DNA from: JANMEX01 sp031423755
GTDB lineage: Bacteria; Pseudomonadota; Alphaproteobacteria; Rhizobiales; Rhizobiaceae
Assembly: GCA_031423755.1 (NCBI GenBank)
Contig: JANPGC010000071.1
Span: 1 to 9,583, forward strand
Length of the DNA stretch: 9,583 nucleotides
Reading direction: 5' to 3'
Shown here one piece after another: positions 1 to 7,576 of this stretch (position 1 is its first letter; every line of letters begins with the position of its first letter). The position numbers and the translations under genes are program-made. The notes under the pieces were generated by a model. It was not told where the DNA came from. It did no database searches and worked only from the letters and a program-made list of their open reading frames with translations.

Positions 1-1374
1 GTGGCCGATGCCAAGGCGCTTGATGCCGTTTCGATGATGGAGCTGTTCAAGAACCACATCAATCCCGGCCAGCTGCATTTCATGAAGCTCTTGGGCTTCC
101 ACAAAGTGAAGATCGAGCGTGCCGAGGGCATATATTATTACGACCAGAACGGCCGCAAGATTCTCGACTTTTTCGGCGGCTTCGGCTCGCTGGCGCTCGG
201 TCACAATCATCCGCGTGTGCTTGAGGCACGCAAGCAGTTCCAGGAGGAGAAGCGCCACGAAATCGCCATCGCCTTCATGTCGCAATATGCCGCAGCGCTG
301 GCTCATAATATTGCCCAATGCTCGCCGGGCGATCTCGACATGGTGTTCCTCGGCTCATCCGGTTCTGAAGCCATGGAAGCGGCGATCAAGGTCGCCGAGC
401 GCGCTGCCGGACCTGACCGGCCGAAGATCGTTTACGCCGAAAACTCGTTCCACGGCAAAACCAAGGGTGTTCTGTCGATCACCGATGGCGCCCTTTACCG
501 CGGTGATTTCAAGCTTGTGGACAATGTGCTGAAGGTTCCGTTTGGTGACATCGATGCTGTTGAGAAGCTGTTTGCCTCTGATCCGAAGATCGGCACGATT
601 GTGCTCGAAACCGTGCAGGGCGGCGGTGGCATTATTCAGGCACCTGCCGAGTATTGGCAGAGACTGCGCGCGCTGTGCGACAAATACGGGGTTCTCTGGG
701 TGGCCGATGAAGTGCAGTGCGGCTATGGCCGCACCGGCAAGTTCTACGCTTTTGAACATTACGGTGTCATTCCGGATGTGACCGCTTTGGCCAAGTCGCT
801 TGGCGGCGGCAAGTCTGCTGTTGGCGCGATGATCGCCAGCCGCAAGGTCTACATGAAGGCCTACGGCACGCCGAAGACCGCGATGATCCATGCACAGGCG
901 ACGTTCGGCGGCATCGGCGAGAGCTGTGTTACGGCGATTGAAGCGCTGAACGTGCTTTACGATGAGAACCTCATTGAAAACTCGGCCCGCGTCGGCGATC
1001 ATTTGATCACCCGCATGAAGGCGCTGCAGGTGAAGTATCCGAAGATCATCAAGGATGTGCGCGGGCTTGGCCTGATGGTTGGCCTTGAGTTCCACGATTT
1101 CTCGCAGACGCTGCCACTCGCCTTGCGCCCGGTTGTTGCGATGCTGGATGACAAGCTGAAGGGTTCGCTTTCCGGCTTTGTCGGCGCGCTGCTGCTGCGC
1201 GATCATGATGTGCTGGTGGCGTTCACCGAGTATAATCGCAACGTCATCCGCCTTGAGCCGCCGCTGGTGTGCACCATGGCAGAGGCCGACATGTTTGTTG
1301 ATGCGCTCGACAAGCTCCTCGGCAAGGGCATCACGGGGATCGTCAAGGATTTCGTCATGAGCAAGCTGGGCTGA
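1..1374 (+). CDS. Class III (ornithine/diaminobutyrate-type) PLP aminotransferase
   Basis: Pyridoxal-phosphate aminotransferase of fold type I, class III, a cytosolic enzyme moving an amino group from an amine or omega-amino acid to a keto acid. Visible family motifs, numbered from the GTG at base 1, are the phosphate-binding GSSGSE (118-123), the ring-stacking FHG (150-152), E203, the DEVQCGYGRTG block with D236 for the pyridine nitrogen, the Schiff-base lysine K265 in ALAKSLGGG, T301 in ATFGG, and R417 in NVIRLEPP as a likely carboxylate-binding Arg. The core is complete at 457 residues, close to the family's 420-470. The frame is open from the first base, so the true start may lie upstream and GTG is only the first available codon. 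The stop is 4 bases before the next gene, suggesting a shared transcript. The substrate is not evident; diaminobutyrate, putrescine, ornithine and other omega-amino compounds are all used in this class. Confidence 0.92.
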   Translation: MADAKALDAVSMMELFKNHINPGQLHFMKLLGFHKVKIERAEGIYYYDQNGRKILDFFGGFGSLALGHNHPRVLEARKQFQEEKRHEIAIAFMSQYAAALAHNIAQCSPGDLDMVFLGSSGSEAMEAAIKVAERAAGPDRPKIVYAENSFHGKTKGVLSITDGALYRGDFKLVDNVLKVPFGDIDAVEKLFASDPKIGTIVLETVQGGGGIIQAPAEYWQRLRALCDKYGVLWVADEVQCGYGRTGKFYAFEHYGVIPDVTALAKSLGGGKSAVGAMIASRKVYMKAYGTPKTAMIHAQATFGGIGESCVTAIEALNVLYDENLIENSARVGDHLITRMKALQVKYPKIIKDVRGLGLMVGLEFHDFSQTLPLALRPVVAMLDDKLKGSLSGFVGALLLRDHDVLVAFTEYNRNVIRLEPPLVCTMAEADMFVDALDKLLGKGITGIVKDFVMSKLG

Positions 1375-1378
1375 AACC

Positions 1379-2578
1379 ATGACGGTGGCGGGAGCGGCGG
1401 GCACGGGTGGTCTCATGATGCGGATCGCTAATCTGCCTGGGTGGGCGGCTGCTGCCTTGTCGCAGAACGGCGCGCTGCTTGGCGGTGTGCTTTTTGGGCT
1501 GTTCATTGTTGGCGTGACGATGATCTCGATCATCTACCCGCTGCCTAATTGGGACCTGATTGCCTACACCGCCGCGATTGCCGAGCCACGGTTTCACGAT
1601 GCGGCGGGGCTGCATGCGCATGCCTATGAGAGCGTGCGGCAGGCGGTTGATGCCGGGCAGTTTGCCCTGTTGACCGGTCCCGATGCCTATCGCGCGCACC
1701 AGTTTGCAAATCCTGATGCGTTTGTCTCGATGCTCGGCATGTACAAAGTCAAGGCGCTCTACATCCAGGTCGCCGCTGCGCTGACACCGATGTTTGGCGA
1801 GATTGGCGCCATGCGATTGATCTCGACCCTGTCCACAGCCGCGACCGGGCTCGTGTTCATGCTGTGGCTTTACCGCCGCAATGCGTTTGCCTATGCGCCT
1901 GCAGTTGTCGGGCTGCTGTTGATCTCTGGCTATGCCGACGTCGCGCGCCTCGGCTCGCCGGACGCCTTCTTCATGGCGCTCTTGTCGCTGGGACTTTATC
2001 TTTACGACCGGAAAAAGCTCTGGCTGGCAGGGCTCGCACTGCTTTTGGCCACGCTGGTGCGGTCTGATACTGTGGTTTTTCTGGCTGCGTGGTCCGTGTT
2101 GATGCTGCTTTTCCGGGTCAGGGACTGGCCTGTCATGGCGGCTTTTGCGGCCTCGCTCATCGCCTATCCTCTGGTGACGCATTCGGCCAATCACCCGGGC
2201 TTCTGGGCGCATTTCATTTTTTCGACGACCGAGCAGCAGATGACCATGGATGGGTTCCATCCGGCCTTCTCCATTGCCGTTTACATGCGGGCAATTGCTG
2301 TCGGGCTGGTGCGGACAATTTCCGAGACTTCATGGCTTGCCGCCATCGGCTTATTGCTGCCAGTCTGGGTCTGGCTGCGCTCCAGAACTGCGCTGCTCGG
2401 CCCGCGCGAGGATGCGCTGATCATCGCCCTGGTCGCAGGCGTCATCGGCCGGTTCATCCTGTTTCCGCTGCCGGATACGCGCATCCACGGTGCCTATCTG
2501 ACGCCGCTCATGATGGCGATGCTGCCGGCCATCACCGCGTGGCCCAAGAGCCTGCGGCCCGCCGCGAAAGCCGCTTGA
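1379..2578 (+). CDS. Polytopic membrane protein, possible GT-C-like glycosyltransferase
   Basis: A 399-residue inner-membrane protein with about 10-12 hydrophobic segments, roughly at residues 33-53, 147-165, 170-185, 194-209, 214-228, 231-246, 250-266, 295-312, 318-334, 345-362 and 371-387. The first membrane segment is followed at once by an acidic residue (PNWDL, D59) and a long soluble loop of about 65 residues. With the repeated short hydrophobic helices and the LVRSD motif (227-230), this recalls GT-C polyprenyl-sugar-dependent glycosyltransferases, but I see no decisive motif and cannot name a family. The ATG is 4 bases after the aminotransferase stop, so translation is probably coupled. 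The Shine-Dalgarno is weak, and ATG codons at 1415 and 1418 are alternatives that would drop the 12-13 residue Gly/Ala-rich N-terminus. Its link to the flanking metabolic genes is unclear. Confidence 0.8.
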   Translation: MTVAGAAGTGGLMMRIANLPGWAAAALSQNGALLGGVLFGLFIVGVTMISIIYPLPNWDLIAYTAAIAEPRFHDAAGLHAHAYESVRQAVDAGQFALLTGPDAYRAHQFANPDAFVSMLGMYKVKALYIQVAAALTPMFGEIGAMRLISTLSTAATGLVFMLWLYRRNAFAYAPAVVGLLLISGYADVARLGSPDAFFMALLSLGLYLYDRKKLWLAGLALLLATLVRSDTVVFLAAWSVLMLLFRVRDWPVMAAFAASLIAYPLVTHSANHPGFWAHFIFSTTEQQMTMDGFHPAFSIAVYMRAIAVGLVRTISETSWLAAIGLLLPVWVWLRSRTALLGPREDALIIALVAGVIGRFILFPLPDTRIHGAYLTPLMMAMLPAITAWPKSLRPAAKAA

Positions 2579-2618
2579 TCCAACCTTTCCACACGCCGTC
2601 GCGCCTTTTTGACACGTA

Positions 2619-2664
2619 TGTCGCAAACAGGCTTTGCCTGTCGGCTCGCGGACATTAATGTGCG
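2619..2664 (+). promoter_or_regulatory. Probable AraC/GlxA-type operator upstream of the FAD/GcvT oxidoreductase
   Basis: The 113-base gap before the oxidoreductase holds TGTCGCAAACAG (2619-2630) and TTGCCTGTCGGC (2634-2645). Both 12-base words recur exactly, in the same order, upstream of the AraC-type regulator gene on the other strand (8632-8643 and 8599-8610). The TGTCG cores start 20 bases apart, and a third looser hexamer TGTGCG (2659-2664) sits another 20 bases on, as direct repeats of an AraC-type activator might. ACAGGC-TTT-GCCTGT (2627-2641) is a perfect 6-base inverted repeat inside it. A consensus -35 TTGACA lies at 2609-2614 without a convincing -10. Alternatively TAAAAC (2665-2670) could be a -10, with the second core over a weak -35, as in class II activation. 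The assignment of the regulator is an inference. Confidence 0.55.
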
Positions 2665-2691
2665 TAAAACCGATATTCAGGAGCGCGCCGC

Positions 2692-5253
2692 ATGTCCAAG
2701 TTTCCCGCCAAGGCCAAAGTTGTCATCGTCGGTCTCGGCGGCATCGTCGGCGCGAGCGTCGCGCATCACCTGATCGAGCGCGGCTGGGATGATATCGTCG
2801 GCATCGACATGTCCGGCATTCCAACCGATGTCGGCTCCACATCGCATGCCTCCGACTTCTGCTACACCGCCAGCCACGACTTCATGTCGGTGTGGACGAC
2901 GCTCTACTCCATCGATTTTTTCGACAAGATGGGCAATTACGAGCGCATTGGTGGCCTTGAAGTTGCCCGTGTCGGCGATGATGCGCGCATGGATGAAATC
3001 AAGCGCAAGGTGGCCTCAGCCAAAGCATTCGGCTCGCGCTCGCACTTGATTGGTCCAAAGGAAATCAAGGAAAAATTCCCGCTGATCGAAGAGTCGATGG
3101 TGCAGGGCGGGTTGTGGGATCCGGACGCGGGTCTCGTGACGCCGCGCTCGCAGACGGTTGCAGGCAAGCTCGTCGACATGGCCGAAAAGACCGGCAAGTT
3201 GAAGCCCTTCGCCAACACCGCCGCCAAATCCCTGCTCATTGAAAATGGCCGCATCAAAGGGGTTGAGACCTCGCGCGGGACAATCATGGCGGACCATGTC
3301 GTGGTGTGTGCAGGCATCTGGGGCCGCCTGATTGCCGAAATGGCAGGCGAAGATTTGCCGGTCATGCCGATCGATCATCCGCTCACCTTCTTCGGCCCCT
3401 ACACGGAATTTGCCGGCACCGGTAAGGACATCGGCTACCCGCTTCTGCGCGACCAAGGCAACTCGGCCTACATGCGCGATACCGGCGATCCGACCACGTC
3501 AGAAGGTGGCATGATCGAGTGGGGCTACTATGAGGAGAAGAGCCCGCGTCTTGTCCATCCGCGCGACATTCTCTCCAAAGAACAGTCAAGCTGGTCGCCG
3601 TCGCAGCGCGATCTTGATATGGAGCAGATTATTGAACCACTCGAGCGCGCCATCGAGCTTACGCCTATTCTTGCCGAGCTTGGCTATGATGAGCGCCGTT
3701 CGTTCAATGGCCTCTTGCAGGTCACGGCTGATGGGGGGCCATCCTTCGGTGAAAGCCGCAAGGTGCGCGGGCTTTGGTACAATGTTGCGATCTGGGTGAA
3801 GGATGGCCCGGCCTACGGAAAATTGCTTGCGGACCTCATGACGGACGGGCGCACGGAAGTTGACTACGCCAAGCTGGACTATGCCCGTTTTTATGATCAC
3901 CAACTGACCGAGGATTTCATCGCCGGCCGCTGCTATGAAACTGCGCAAAAAGTCTACAATCCGGCAGTGCACCCGCGCGAACCGTTCGGCAATGGCCGCA
4001 ATATCAAGCGTTCGCCGTTCTATGAGCGCGAAAAGGCGCTGGGCGGATATTTCATGGAACTCGGTGGCTGGGAGCGCGCGCATGGCTATGCGGCCAACGA
4101 GCATCTCCTTGAAAAATATGGCGAAAAAGTTCCGGTTCGGACAAACGAATGGGACAATCGCCACTTCTGGCGCGTTTCCAACGCCGAACATCTTGCGATG
4201 AGCGATGATGTCGGCATGGTCAACCTGTCGCATTTCTACATTTTCGATGTCGAAGGGCCGGATCATGTCGATGCCATGGAATGGATCTGCGCCGCAAAGA
4301 TCGGCGGCGATGCCAACATCGGCAAGGGCATCTACACCCACTTCCTCGACGACCACGGCATGGTGCGCGCTGACTTGACCGTCATCCGGATGGCCGATCG
4401 CTGCCGTGTCATTGACGGCGCCGACGCCGGACCGCGCGACCTGCTCTACATCAAGCGTTTGGCCGAGGACAAAGGCTGGAACATCACCGTAACGGATCGT
4501 TCAACTGACCTCGTCACGCTCGGTATCTGGGGGCCGAATGCACGCACGACCTTGAAGAAGGCTGTGGAGGATCCGGCGGCGCTTGATCCCGAGAACTTCC
4601 CGTTCGCGGCGCTGAAACCGCTACGCATTGCAGGGAAAGACGTCACGGCTTTCCGCATCTCCTATGTCGGCGAGCAGGGCTGGGAATTGCACATGCAGTA
4701 CGGCGATGCGCTCGCTGTCTGGGATGCGCTGTTCGCGATTGGCGTGATGCCTTTTGGTGTGGAAACCTATGCCAATACCCGCCGGATGGAAAAGAGTCTG
4801 CGCCTGCAGAACGCTGATCTTCTGACCGAGTACAATCTGATCGAGGCCGACCTGCAGCGTCCAAAGGTCAAGGAAGCCGACTTCCGCGGCAAGGCTGCGA
4901 ATATTGCACACCGCGCACTCCCGCATCAGGCTGCGATGCTCTGCACGTTGACACTTGAGGCCAACGTCGATTCCAAGGGCGTGAAGCGCTATCCGGTGGG
5001 GGTGTCGCCGATCCTTGATCCGGCAACCGGCGAAACCCTGATGGATTCACTTGGGCGCCGCTCGTTCACAACCTCGATGGCCTATGGTCCGACCATCGGC
5101 AAGACGATCATGCTCGCCTATCTTCCGCATGACCATGCGGTGGACGGCAAGATGTTCGAGATTGAGTATTTTGGCGAGCGTTATCCGGTCAAAGTCGCGG
5201 GTGTGGGCTACAAGCCGCTTTATGATCCGGAGAATTCGAAGCCGCGCAGCTGA
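2692..5253 (+). CDS. FAD-dependent oxidoreductase fused to GcvT-type aminomethyltransferase (dimethylglycine/sarcosine dehydrogenase-like)
   Basis: An 853-residue two-part enzyme. Residues 8-385 form a DAO-type FAD domain with a dinucleotide loop (VIVGLGGIVG, 11-20). H52 in GSTSHAS matches the His that carries covalent FAD in dimethylglycine and sarcosine dehydrogenases, where the usual block is GSTWHAAG. Residues 390-470 are the FAO-type linker. Residues 480-740 and 745-845 are GcvT N- and C-terminal domains, with FRISYVGEQGWELH (654-667) and RRMEKSLR (697-704) typical of the folate-binding fold. By family, the FAD half oxidises an N-methyl group and the GcvT half transfers the C1 unit to tetrahydrofolate as 5,10-methylene-THF. 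The exact substrate is unknown. The start is supported by AGGAG at 2679-2683, 8 bases before ATG. A putative operator lies just upstream. Length is normal for the family (about 810-860). Confidence 0.9.
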   Translation: MSKFPAKAKVVIVGLGGIVGASVAHHLIERGWDDIVGIDMSGIPTDVGSTSHASDFCYTASHDFMSVWTTLYSIDFFDKMGNYERIGGLEVARVGDDARMDEIKRKVASAKAFGSRSHLIGPKEIKEKFPLIEESMVQGGLWDPDAGLVTPRSQTVAGKLVDMAEKTGKLKPFANTAAKSLLIENGRIKGVETSRGTIMADHVVVCAGIWGRLIAEMAGEDLPVMPIDHPLTFFGPYTEFAGTGKDIGYPLLRDQGNSAYMRDTGDPTTSEGGMIEWGYYEEKSPRLVHPRDILSKEQSSWSPSQRDLDMEQIIEPLERAIELTPILAELGYDERRSFNGLLQVTADGGPSFGESRKVRGLWYNVAIWVKDGPAYGKLLADLMTDGRTEVDYAKLDYARFYDHQLTEDFIAGRCYETAQKVYNPAVHPREPFGNGRNIKRSPFYEREKALGGYFMELGGWERAHGYAANEHLLEKYGEKVPVRTNEWDNRHFWRVSNAEHLAMSDDVGMVNLSHFYIFDVEGPDHVDAMEWICAAKIGGDANIGKGIYTHFLDDHGMVRADLTVIRMADRCRVIDGADAGPRDLLYIKRLAEDKGWNITVTDRSTDLVTLGIWGPNARTTLKKAVEDPAALDPENFPFAALKPLRIAGKDVTAFRISYVGEQGWELHMQYGDALAVWDALFAIGVMPFGVETYANTRRMEKSLRLQNADLLTEYNLIEADLQRPKVKEADFRGKAANIAHRALPHQAAMLCTLTLEANVDSKGVKRYPVGVSPILDPATGETLMDSLGRRSFTTSMAYGPTIGKTIMLAYLPHDHAVDGKMFEIEYFGERYPVKVAGVGYKPLYDPENSKPRS

Positions 5254-5274
5254 CTTTGGCCCGATGGCAAGGTT

Positions 5275-5559
5275 TCAATCCCAAGCCTTCACACAATGCC
5301 CATAGGTCGGCTGGCCTTCGCCGTCAGTCTGTTTGACTTTGAAGTCGAGACCTTCGCCTGCGCATTCTGCAATCAAGGTGTTGCAGGCTGAGGCGCCGAG
5401 GCAGGTGTCGCCGGGCTGCGCATGGGCTGAACCACCGCCGCGCGAACCCAGTGTGCGGGCCGCGCTGCCTTTGCCAGCCATTGCGTCGCTGAGGGTGACT
5501 GCGGACAAAAGCGTTGCGACGAGTGATGTTGCGATGAGTGTTTGTGATGCGAATGACAC
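5275..5559 (-). CDS. Small secreted Cys-containing protein, unknown function
   Basis: A 94-residue protein beginning with GTG at 5559, with AAGG of a Shine-Dalgarno 8 bases upstream on the minus strand. Residues 1-28 look like a Sec signal peptide: a hydrophobic stretch TLIATSLVATLLSAVTL, then likely cleavage after DAMA. The mature part, about 66 residues, has a short Gly/Ser-rich linker and then four cysteines (C53, C59, C66, C89). That is an even number, fitting two disulfides in the periplasm, with CNTLIAEC as the densest block. It converges tail to tail on the oxidoreductase gene with only 21 bases between stops and no obvious terminator in the gap. I do not recognise a named family; similar short secreted proteins are annotated as hypothetical in Rhizobiales. 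The 116 bases upstream hold one isolated TGTCGC (5610-5615) but nothing else I can support. Confidence 0.65.
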   Translation of the reverse strand: MSFASQTLIATSLVATLLSAVTLSDAMAGKGSAARTLGSRGGGSAHAQPGDTCLGASACNTLIAECAGEGLDFKVKQTDGEGQPTYGHCVKAWD

Positions 5560-5675
5560 GATGGTTACCTTTCGATTTCAAGTGCTGGCACAATTGCCGG
5601 TCAGGCATGTGTCGCGGGCTTGATGCGAAAGGTTCAAAGGTGATTGACGGACCGCTTTGTCAGCCAAACTTGTCG

Positions 5676-7448
5676 TTAACTTGCCTGCTTCATGGGCTCC
5701 ATGCCCATCCAGCTCTGGATGCTGTTTTGCAGAATTGATGCTGCCTCTGGCTTCAATGTGTAATCATTCATTCCTGCCGCGAGGCATTTGCCCTTGTCAC
5801 CGGCAAGAAAATGATTGGTCATGCCTATTATCACAGGCGGGACGACCATGTTTGCCGTCATTTCGCGGATGCGTCGCGTGGCTTCGATGCCGTTCATGCC
5901 GGGCATGGATACATCCATCAGTATGAGTTTCGGACAGTGTGCGTCAACGATTTCAAGAGCTTGCTGGCCGTTGCTGGCAATTTTGAAGCCATACCCGGAG
6001 TTTTGCAGCGCCTGTGAGAACACAATTTGGTTGACGTCATCATCCTCCACGACGAGAATTTCGACTTCCACGTCGGGGTTTGCGTCGAAGACTTCACTCG
6101 CTTCAGTTTGCGCTGGCTCGGCAGGCAACCCGCCGGAAAGGATATCGCTTGCAAGCTTCACTTCTGGATAGGGAGCGGTTGCACGCTCTATAAGTGCTGC
6201 ATTGATCTGATCTGCGTGGTCAAGGTCCGCAACAACGATCAAGTCGACTGGGCGGCTCGACGCAGACATATGCGCAGCCGCTTCTGCAGCCAACCGGGCG
6301 CTTTCCGCTATCGCCACTTCATATCCTTCGGCTGTCAGCCGGTCACGGATCGCTTGCATGCCGACCTCTGCCGGGAACAGCAGTATGGCACGGCGGGCGA
6401 GGTTTTCCTGTGGCGGTGCTTTTGCGTTTGCGCTTTCTTTGGCGTCTGCGGCAAGATCGAACATGTCCTGAACGACGCCCAGCAACGTGCTGGCAGATCG
6501 CCTTATGATATCCAGGCGGCTCCGCTGAACGGGATCAAGGTCCGACTTCATCATCAATTCAGAAGCGGTAAGCACACCCGTCATCGGGGTGCGAATTGTG
6601 TGGCTAAGCCGGGAGAGGGTGACGGACTTTATACGGTCGGCAGCAGACGCCTCGCGTTCTGCCCGCGCCGCGCGTTCTTCCAACTCTGCTTCGTGGGCGA
6701 TGTTCGTGATGATTTCGACGTGGTTGCCTTCAGAAGTCTTTTCAACAAACAAAGTGGCTATAGAACCATCAAACCGATGGAAGCGTACCGGCAGGCCTGT
6801 TTGAAGGCAATCGGCACGCAATTCGGACTGTATTTTCAGCCAGGATTCCCGCTCGTTCATTGGCAAACCTGCGCCGGTGGATTTGGCAAGTGCGTTAAGC
6901 ACTTCGCTTTGCAGCATTCCGGGCGCGACGACGGCTCCGATCAAGTTACAACGCCTGCTGAAAGCCTTGTTCGTTGCGACCAGCAATCCTTGGCGATCAT
7001 AAACGGACACTTCGTTGGGCAGGCAGTCAAGCGCCGAGAACAGCTGTTCCTGCCGCAACGATGAATCATTGATGATGCGGGCCTGGCTTGTGTCAATTTG
7101 CAGCTGCCGTTCGGCAATGGCGGTCATGGCAAACGCCATTGGCGACAGCTCAACATCGCCGTGGCCAATGCATGAGGAAAAGTCGCCACTGGCCAGCTTT
7201 TCCGCCATTTCCAAATCTGACCCATAACGACGGGATTTCACTGAGGCGCGATAGCCTGCAACTGTTCCAGCAACGACGGAGACCGCTCCTGCAAGAAGAA
7301 ACCCGGCTGTGCCAGGAGCGCTGGCGCTGCCGAGAATGTAGTTTGACGCGATATTCATTACCGCGGCGGCGCCCAAGGCTGCAAATCCGGTGATGATGCC
7401 GGACTGGATCTGTTCTTTGGCAAGCCGTTCTAACACGGGGGCTGTCAT
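5676..7448 (-). CDS. Membrane-bound HisKA/receiver protein lacking the kinase ATPase domain
   Basis: 590 residues from the ATG at 7448. Two membrane segments (about 16-39 and 49-67) lead to a cytoplasmic linker, a PAS-like domain (about 136-250, with LPNEVSVYDRQGLLVATNKAF), a charged coiled helix (253-276), and a DHp/HisKA domain whose H-box SHTIRTPMTG carries the phospho-acceptor H283. The N, G1, F and G2 boxes of an HATPase_c domain are absent: only about 20 residues separate the DHp from a degenerate receiver-like domain (352-435). A complete receiver follows at 462-580 with the acidic pocket VVEDDD, phospho-acceptor D512 in LILMDVSMPG, T544 and K566. It may act as a phosphorelay or dominant partner of a full kinase, or be a signalling-inactive relative; this is inference. 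The ATG at 7448 is chosen because AGGGA sits about 7 bases upstream; an ATG at 7484 would add 12 residues. The gene is monocistronic-looking and lies downstream of the AraC-type gene on the same strand. Confidence 0.85.
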   Translation of the reverse strand: MTAPVLERLAKEQIQSGIITGFAALGAAAVMNIASNYILGSASAPGTAGFLLAGAVSVVAGTVAGYRASVKSRRYGSDLEMAEKLASGDFSSCIGHGDVELSPMAFAMTAIAERQLQIDTSQARIINDSSLRQEQLFSALDCLPNEVSVYDRQGLLVATNKAFSRRCNLIGAVVAPGMLQSEVLNALAKSTGAGLPMNERESWLKIQSELRADCLQTGLPVRFHRFDGSIATLFVEKTSEGNHVEIITNIAHEAELEERAARAEREASAADRIKSVTLSRLSHTIRTPMTGVLTASELMMKSDLDPVQRSRLDIIRRSASTLLGVVQDMFDLAADAKESANAKAPPQENLARRAILLFPAEVGMQAIRDRLTAEGYEVAIAESARLAAEAAAHMSASSRPVDLIVVADLDHADQINAALIERATAPYPEVKLASDILSGGLPAEPAQTEASEVFDANPDVEVEILVVEDDDVNQIVFSQALQNSGYGFKIASNGQQALEIVDAHCPKLILMDVSMPGMNGIEATRRIREMTANMVVPPVIIGMTNHFLAGDKGKCLAAGMNDYTLKPEAASILQNSIQSWMGMEPMKQAS

Positions 7449-7576
7449 TTCATGTCCCTGACAGTGCAGTTGAATTGCAAGCATACGGCACCGGGCTTAG
7501 ATTGCCGTTAAACCTATAAATAAAAGTTTCAGAATATCACCGACTGGTTGTAAACGAGTCGCGGCGGCAAGGAATA

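Noticed and set aside
355..1533. Long minus-strand open frame (392 codons) opposite the aminotransferase
   Set aside because: It mirrors a well-supported gene with conserved motifs on the plus strand, and its translation has no recognisable domain. Long antisense frames are common in GC-rich DNA.
1355..2260. Minus-strand open frame of 301 codons opposite the membrane protein
   Set aside because: The translation is rich in Arg, His and Gln with no domain pattern, while the plus strand encodes a coherent membrane protein.
2627..2641. ACAGGC-TTT-GCCTGT hairpin as terminator of the membrane protein gene
   Set aside because: The stem is only 6 bases and is not followed by a T-run; it is part of the sequence shared with the regulator promoter, so an operator role fits better.
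2649..2677. CGGACA / GATATT as a -35/-10 pair with 17-base spacing
   Set aside because: The start of transcription would fall downstream of the Shine-Dalgarno AGGAG (2679-2683), leaving no usable leader.
5610..5615. Single TGTCGC between the small secreted gene and the sensor gene
   Set aside because: There is no second core at a matching distance and no match to the flanking bases of the shared words; a 6-base match is expected by chance at this length scale.
6027..7064. Plus-strand open frame of 345 codons opposite the sensor gene
   Set aside because: Low-complexity composition rich in Cys, Arg and Phe; the minus strand has clear PAS, DHp and receiver motifs.
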